Made by a program: the position numbers and the translations under genes
The notes under the pieces: model-generated
Database searches by the model: none
What the model saw: only the letters and a program-made list of their open reading frames with translations
Told to the model about the DNA's origin: nothing
Shown here: positions 57,101 to 64,000 of the stretch, piece after piece
Layout: every line of letters starts with the position of its first letter
Numbering within the stretch: position 1 is the first letter of the stretch
Source: Dromaius novaehollandiae
Taxonomy: Eukaryota; Chordata; Aves; Casuariiformes; Dromaiidae
NCBI RefSeq assembly: GCF_036370855.1
Contig: NC_088098.1
Coordinates: forward strand, 143,798,721 to 143,862,720
Direction of reading: 5' to 3'
Length of the DNA: 64,000 bases

Positions 57101-57377
57101 TCATTAAAAGGGGCTATTCTTCTTAGTTCTACAATGCTCAGAGCAAGCAGAAAATGCGTGAAAGAGTTGCGCTAAAACCAGATGTGCATGGTGGACCACT
57201 GTTTACATTTTCAGCCGAGCTCTGAAGCCAGTGGCTTCAGGAACTTAATAACCATTATGAAGGTATTTTTAAAAAGGCAAGCTATACTTACTTTAACTTG
57301 CAGTATATGATTCTCTTTTCTATGCAACACATAGTAAAATTGATCAGCTGATGCCTTACTGTATTTCTGCTTCACAG

Positions 57378-57437
57378 TGCACAAACTCTATAGGCGATCT
57401 GCTCAAGACATGTCATACATGGCTGCTTGGGAAGATG
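57378..57437 (+). other. Unassigned splice-bounded open segment 6
   Basis: This 60-base segment has the best pair of splice sites of the group: CTGCTTCACAG acceptor and ATG|GTGAGT donor. Two frames are open; one reads HKLYRRSAQDMSYMAAWED. No family recognised. Confidence 0.25.
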
Positions 57438-57778
57438 GTGAGTGAAAGTGTATGGCAGTGTCTTAAGAGTCTTTCGAAATTCTCTGCCTCTCAAGTTCAC
57501 AGAGAGGCAGAATCACCATGGAGGTGGGAGATGATGGGCTTGCATGGTTTTAGGTGTTCTTCACAGATCTCACTACCTCTTTAGAGGAAATATATGACAG
57601 GTCATAGATGCATAAGAAACTTAGTTTTGGGAGAGTCACTGACTTAACAAGATTAATGAAATGTCACCTTCCTATGGGCCAACATTATCTTTCTGAAGCA
57701 GATATTTAAAGCAAATTCTAGTTGTTCTTTGTAATGCACCCAAGTCATTATTCATGCAGACTATATAAGAGCAAAGAC

Positions 57779-57824
57779 TGTGTGTGTGTGCGTGCGCGTA
57801 TGCATACACATGCGCACACGTGCA
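57779..57824. repeat. TG/CG/CA alternating tract (Z-DNA prone)
   Basis: 46 bases of unbroken pyrimidine-purine alternation: TG repeats, then CGTGCGCG, then TATGCATA, then CACATGCGCACACGTGCA. The two halves are partly complementary. Confidence 0.85.
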
Positions 57825-60800
57825 GAGTCAGAGGGGGAAATGTGGGGGAATGATAAGCACGTAGCAACAGAGTGCAATAGCTTTCCTTACTGTTTATGAG
57901 ATCAACTCCTTTAAAATTATAATGACATGTTTGACTTTGAAAACACCTCTCATTCTGATCATCAAACAAACGTTGGATTATATAAAAAAAACTATACTAG
58001 TAACTTAGAATCATAAGTGCGGGTTTTTTTAATTGTATTCTGGACTTAGCTTTCATGGTTCATGTTTTCAATTGTTTTTCTGAAACCATGCCAATAAAGA
58101 ATTACAATTACAAAAGAAACAAAAGATTCTCCCTTAATCACATGATTCTAGGAGCTGAAGCTTAAGGCAAAAAATATATAGGGATTTTTGAATTATTACA
58201 AATTATGTGTCCTATTGAAATGCCACTCTAGATGCCATACAAAATTATGAGGAGTAGAATTAACTGAGTTATTCCACTCAGAGTTGAAATCTAGCAGCTG
58301 TTTTAGGGAGAGGTCACAGCTGATCTCAGCTACTGCCATGACATTTTAAGGAAAGGATCACTTTGCTTCTTCTTGATATAGTTTACTTCAGAAAAGGTAT
58401 AGGAGAGAGAAAGTTTGATGAATTACTTTGAAATCTTAAAATGCTGATAATTATTCTTTGCTTTCCCCCTCCAGAAGCTTCAAATTTTTGCTCCTGTCAT
58501 CTGTATTTCCAACACACAACTTTCAGTGATTCATGCCTGCCTCCTGTTTGTCATGACTGTCATTTTTTCCCCCTTGTTTACATGCACCACACCCTGAAGT
58601 CCCTTGCTTGTTTGTAAAATAACAGCTGTTCTTATCCATTTAAATTCTCCATTGAGATCTTTCGTACAGGAGACATTTGCTCCTCATGCAAGTAATGTGG
58701 CAAACGTGATACGTGATACGTCTAGGTTTCAAAGGGATCAGCCCTGGGGTTGGCTTCTTAGAACCAAATGAACAGTAAAACCCTGAGGTTATTGGGTTAA
58801 CTGGTTTTTTTTGTTTGTTGGTTTTCCCCCAAAGAGTCCATGATAGGGTTGGTTTTTGTCTGCAGGAGCCAGTGTGGATAATTAATTTAGACAATTGTTA
58901 TCCTCTGAGTTTTCTACAAGCATACCTTATCATTTCTGAGGAGGCTGAAGGTTTTAGAAGTTCCCATGGTTACTATGAATTACTTCATCTCACTTCTAGC
59001 ATATTTCTTCTACACTATTGCCGGCTGCCAGTAGGCTTTGAGGAAGGCTCCTATTAGGTGCTAATCAACTAGATGCCATTGACATTGAAAATGGCTTTTT
59101 TTGCCTTACGAAAGTAAAACTTATGTGACTTGACCAGGTTTCCTTGAGGAGAATTTTCACTAAGAACTAGTTTACTTATGGTAGATTATTTTCTACTCCT
59201 ATTTATTTACAGACCTAGGGCATCTTATCTTGCACTCTCTATAAAGGACTGTCTCTTCTTCCAGCTGTTTCCTCTTTTAAGATCTGAATGTCTATGTGGC
59301 TTTTTCTGACTTCAGTTAAGTTCTTTTTTTTTTCCAAATAGAACCCCTCCAGATTCACATTACTTCAATTCATAGCTCCACAGTATTGAGAAGAGAGATG
59401 GATGAGTGAAAGATCTGCAAATATTCCTGCTTTCTCTGTAGCTCTGTTACAGGACCAATGCGTCACTTAGTGTTCTCTTGGCGTTGTACTTGCAGCTGCT
59501 CCCATCCATGATTACACTGTAGAGCTAAGTAATCTCTCAAGGCCTTTCAGTCTGAGTAAAGCACCAGGGCACATGGGGCAAAGGTGTGTATTCCAGGTGG
59601 AAACAGTATAAATGGTCACCGAGTAATTACTTCTTAATGGTGCCCAGAATGGCTGAGGTGAATCTGGATTTGATCTGAGAGTGCTTGGTTTTGGTGTAAA
59701 AATATTTTGAGAAATGTTTATGCTCTTTTTGTTCTGAAAATAACCACTTTAAAACTAGCTTTGATAAAATCTGAATTTAAGAAGTAAAAGTTGATTAACT
59801 GCTATAAATTGGATACTGACCAAAAGACACAGCTGTGCCAGAGTTGAAGGAAGAGAGGAAGATCAGAAATTTTAATCAATAAACACCAGCTAATAAAAAT
59901 AATTTCCATTTTTAAGTCAACTTTTACAATAAAAATTATAATCTGCTAAATGGAATTAAAAGATAGCTTCACAGTATTTCAGAAGTTGTTAAGATACTGA
60001 AAATCACAAGAGTAGGGTAGTAGAAGAAAACAGTCAAGCTATTCAGACTTCCTGTTTCTAAGGAAGAAAACACAACTATGTGTTGACCAATACCTTCACT
60101 CAGATATATTTCCATATTTCTGTTATTTATTGTCTGGAAGCTGGAGTGTGTGACTGAATTCCTGAAGTGGGTCCTTCGCTTTTCCTCTTAAGGATAACTA
60201 CTTCAATAAGGGTAAATCTGTGAGGAAGGTTGCCCAAGCCTCACAAGAAGGGGAAAGGAAGCTGAGCAAAGCTACTTCTCTTCATGACCCATTCTTCATT
60301 TTCCTGTCATGTCCCCTCTGGGCAATGCTCCTGCCTTGCTTCTCTGCCATCTTCAAAACTGTTTGAGTCTTCCAAAGTTTCACCTTGTTCCTATCTGACA
60401 GGAAGAAATGTTCAAGCTGAGTCTGAGAGAAAGACTAGTGAGTTGCTTGTGTCTCTGTCTCTTATCAGGTATCTTGCAAGAATACCTTGATTGCTGATGA
60501 GAACACAGTGAAATGTAAAATGAACTGTTTTTAGTTTAAGGATAGTAGTTACTGGCAAAAATCTCTGCCTCCAAAACTGCCTTGTTTCATGGCCTTTACA
60601 GGAATACTACTGCAGAATGGAGAGCTAGAAAAGTGTCCACCTCCTTAAAGTCTTTCCTCGTCCTTTGCTATAGCAGATTTCTACAGGAAGCACAGTAATC
60701 TGGCTTTGGGATCTGTCCTGTCCTTTACATCCCTAATAACTGTGACAGATCTTGGTTATAAAACATAAAAAGCTGGGCTGAAAACTGCAGCAGCTCCTCA

Positions 60801-63800
60801 GGAGTTGATCCAGGAGCAGCTCATATCTCTGCTCTAGCAGGGAGAAGACAGTCAGCCACAGCATAGCACCCTGCCCCAAGCTAAGCCACGTGAGAGCCAG
60901 AGACCTCTGTGTGCAAGCCTATCACTGGTCTCTTTTAGGTGACTGCCAGAATGTGAGACTGGGCTTCATCCCAACTGGAGAAGGTACAGGCCTCGGCTTA
61001 TGCGATGGAGATTGGTATTTGTGCAGCCACATTATATGGATGAACTTGACGTAAAGCTGTTGTACCATGACTTTGGATGTAGTGCTGGGACATGGTACAT
61101 ACCTATGAGATATGGGGTGGCAGAGAATCAGCCCTTCAGTGTCCTCTCCAGTACACCTCTCTTCAGAGGTTAGGAAGTGAAGAAGCAGACCTAGGGGGCT
61201 AACTCTCCTCCCTTCTTTTCTGCATCTTTTCAAGGGAGATCCTGAAGGACCACCTATATTTGTGGTCTTACTGTGTACTCATATGTTCTCCCATCTGCCT
61301 CTGGACCTTATAACCTGAAGAGATCACCATTAGCAATACCATAATTAAACAGATACTAATAAAAGGAGCTGCAAAAGCATTATACACATACTTCTTGTTA
61401 GTGAGCGCTTGCTATGTAAAATGTATATGTGACCCATTCAATGATGCTAGAAGAAGAATGCATTAGAGTGTGCTGAGGTTATCAGGAAGCCACAGCTGGC
61501 AATGTTAGATTTGTTATAGGAAACTACCTAAAGAATGGTGAAGATAACAGGAACGTTCTGCCGGGGAAAAAAAAAGCAACCAGCCATTCTATAGAGGTCA
61601 CATAACTTGACCCTGTATAGAATAGTTTGTAACAACCTGAATAAGCAAAGCCTGAGTACATAAGACTGCAAAGAAAACCACTAGTTGTGCAGGCACTCTT
61701 GCTTCAGCACCAGGTATGCAGAACTGATTGCTTGGTATCCTGTATTGCTGTATGGATAACTGTTATTATATTATCATTAAGGGGAACAAAGCACCCATAC
61801 TTGTGTCTCATCTAGTATCTTACTCTGAGGCTTTGTTGTAATTTGGACGCAACTGCCCATCCCATGAAGAAACAGAAAAAAATCTCTATATACAGCCAGA
61901 TAAATTTTGCTTGAACTGGAGAGGAAAACAGGCCTCACAATTAGGTGATGACTTCATTGTCCTCACATTTATTATCAGTGATGATTATAGAACCTACACG
62001 GTAAACAGTTAATGATGGCTTGTATGAGGAGTGAACATACATTGAAAAATAATCATGATTAATTTCTTTTACAGAAAGTTATTATACTCCAGAGCCCTGG
62101 AGGGAAAATCATAGCAAGGGAACAGCTGTAAACAGTTCCTTGTACAAATCATTTTAGTGGCCTGTTTAGGTAAGTCTCTGGAAGAGTGACGGAGGGAGGA
62201 AATAACTCTTGCAATTTTGTACAGCAAAACCTTGTTAGGAGAGAGCTCTAAGACAAGATAATGATATTGTTCCTTGTCTCATAAATACAAAAGTTATGAC
62301 TTTCCTAGCATGCATCACAAAGCTAGCCCTTAATAAATAATCCAGCCTAACCTCAGCTGCAGTGCAAAACCTGTGAGGGTCTACAGAGCTAGCAGCCAAG
62401 CTGGCTGACATGACATGTTAATACTAGTCCTAACTCCTTGGAGGGCAAGTAAAGAGCAAAAGGACACGTGGTCAGAGTTCTGTACAAGCACTGTAATGAA
62501 TGCATAATGCCATGGGAAGCATTGGTTTTTTAACAGCTTTTTCATACTGTTCAGCTGTAACACAGAGTTATAGCTGTGCTGTGCTTCATGGGGTGAGTGC
62601 CTCTGTTGGTTATGCAAAACTTGGTTCCAGGTAGCAGTTGGAATTTGACAGCCTCCAAGTTTGTGTGTATCTAGACTGCAAGGATTGCCACAGCTGGAAT
62701 TCTGATTCATGTAACTGGTAAAAAATAATTACTGTTTATTGGTATGTCTTTTGGTTCACCCTCTGGAATTCACTGAAAAAAATGGTCTTGGTGACAAAAA
62801 ATAAGGAATGATCAAGTGATCTCTCCAGGGGATTGAATTACTAAGGAATAGGACTATGATGAACAGCAAATGTCTTTTGTTAATAGCATTTCCCATCCCC
62901 CATCTTCCTTTTTAACAATTCCTGGTTCTTTTTCTTCTGAATCATGCCAAAATTTAACCCAGTGTAAAATTTTATGATGAAACTGCAAAGTAGAACCTTA
63001 TCTGAGGAACTTGACATCAGCATGTGAAAGAGTGTATATGGTGCTGCTTATCTTTTCAGCAACATTTTTGGATGGTAATCGCCCTAATCAGCTGTATGCA
63101 TTGGCGATTAAATGAGAGAACAGCAGAAAAGCCCACTTCCTCCATAACTCAGCTCCTGCTTTCCATATTGTAACTCGATGCCCAAAGACTCACAGTTCTT
63201 TCTTCCAAAATTAGCTTTCCAAGCTTTACAAACACACTTGCTTCTAACTGATGGAGAAGCTTTAAAATTTTTCCAGTTCCAGAAGAAGAAAAAATATCTG
63301 AGCCACTGTAAGCAATGTAATTTACTATTCTAAATGTTGTCACAACAAATTGTTACTAAGTCTATCAGCAGTCTTTTTCTCTTACTCCTTCCCTTCTTTT
63401 TCTGTAGCTAAGAGTACCTCTTCCCAGTTGCCTTCACAGTTTATATCCCACATATGAAATAGCTCCCTTTCTCTGAGTATTCCTTTGGGCTATCAATGAG
63501 ATGATCAGACTGGCAAGTTTTTTAATAATTCTTTGAAATAAAGTCAACTCTCCAACTTTCTGTATCCTAATTCTTTTATTTTTATTTTACATCTACTGAC
63601 AGCTCAAGACAGTGTTATACAGGGAGAAACTGAGGCACAGAAATACTGCAAAAGTTAGATGAAATCGGAGAGAGGTCCAGAAACTAAACTAGGAAACCAG
63701 TCCTGGACTTTCAGCATATGCCAGAAAAGCAAGGGAAGTATGGGCCAACAAAAGGGAGAGAAAAAATGCTTTCTACCAGAAACAGAGCATCTGTCATACT

Positions 63801-64000
63801 ACCTTTTTAATACACTGGAAAATTTGAGAAGAAAAAAAAAAATGCTAGTGATTGTTCCCTTCTCTAACTTTACTTAAGAGCCCAGGGCACTTATTTGAAG
63901 ACCAGTGTCTATGTTTTTTCCCAGTCTGAAGGAAGGTGAACCAGTATTTCTAACCTGCAGTGCCAATCTCTCACCAGTGCACAGGACACTGTCCTTTCAT

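Larger units (their letters stand above)
54781..64000. other. Right flank, no gene recognised
   Basis: AT-rich non-coding sequence with short ORFs lacking domains. It holds a purine-pyrimidine alternating tract (57779-57824) and one good splice-bounded segment (57378-57437). No CpG island or recognisable exon series is present. Confidence 0.55.

Noticed and set aside
1-64000. CRISPR arrays, operons, tRNA or rRNA genes
   Set aside because: No regularly spaced repeats, no bacterial gene organisation and no recognisable tRNA or rRNA sequence in a vertebrate intron/intergenic context.

Overview
The window is vertebrate nuclear DNA, most likely from a bird. Supporting signs are very small exons separated by long AT-rich introns, a CpG-island promoter, a CR1-type LINE 3' end and endogenous retrovirus LTRs. 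There are no long prokaryote-style ORFs. The only protein-coding host gene I can recognise is CD99, on the minus strand, running from a first exon in the CpG island (about 35.86-36.56 kb) to a last exon at 6771-6796.

Layout, left to right. 1-6260 is the sequence 3' of CD99, with no recognisable gene. 6265-6770 is the inferred CD99 3' UTR. 6771-15867 holds CD99 exons 12 to 2, including a recent-looking tandem duplication of a 42-base exon together with flanking intron. 15868-36217 is the 20 kb intron 1. It carries a CR1 3' end (22281-22402) and a degraded endogenous retrovirus (28951-32561) with two unequal LTRs and a pol/integrase remnant, inserted antisense to CD99. 36218-36278 is exon 1. 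From 36.6 kb to the end is mostly non-coding upstream sequence with a 987-bp solo LTR flanked by a perfect 5-bp target duplication (53789-54775), a 43-bp tandem duplication and a 46-bp alternating purine-pyrimidine tract. It also has several splice-bounded open segments on the plus strand, which I cannot assign to a gene.

The predicted CD99 protein is 201 residues, or 188 without a candidate cassette exon. It has a signal peptide, two acidic FNLEDAL repeats, a Pro/Gly/Asp-rich ectodomain, one GxxxG-type transmembrane helix and a short tail ending VQRTLLEN. All eleven introns are phase 1, so any internal exon can be skipped or duplicated without shifting the frame. This makes the duplicated exon pair, the cassette exon and a GC-AG donor the most interesting host features. 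No wholly new system could be shown from the sequence alone.
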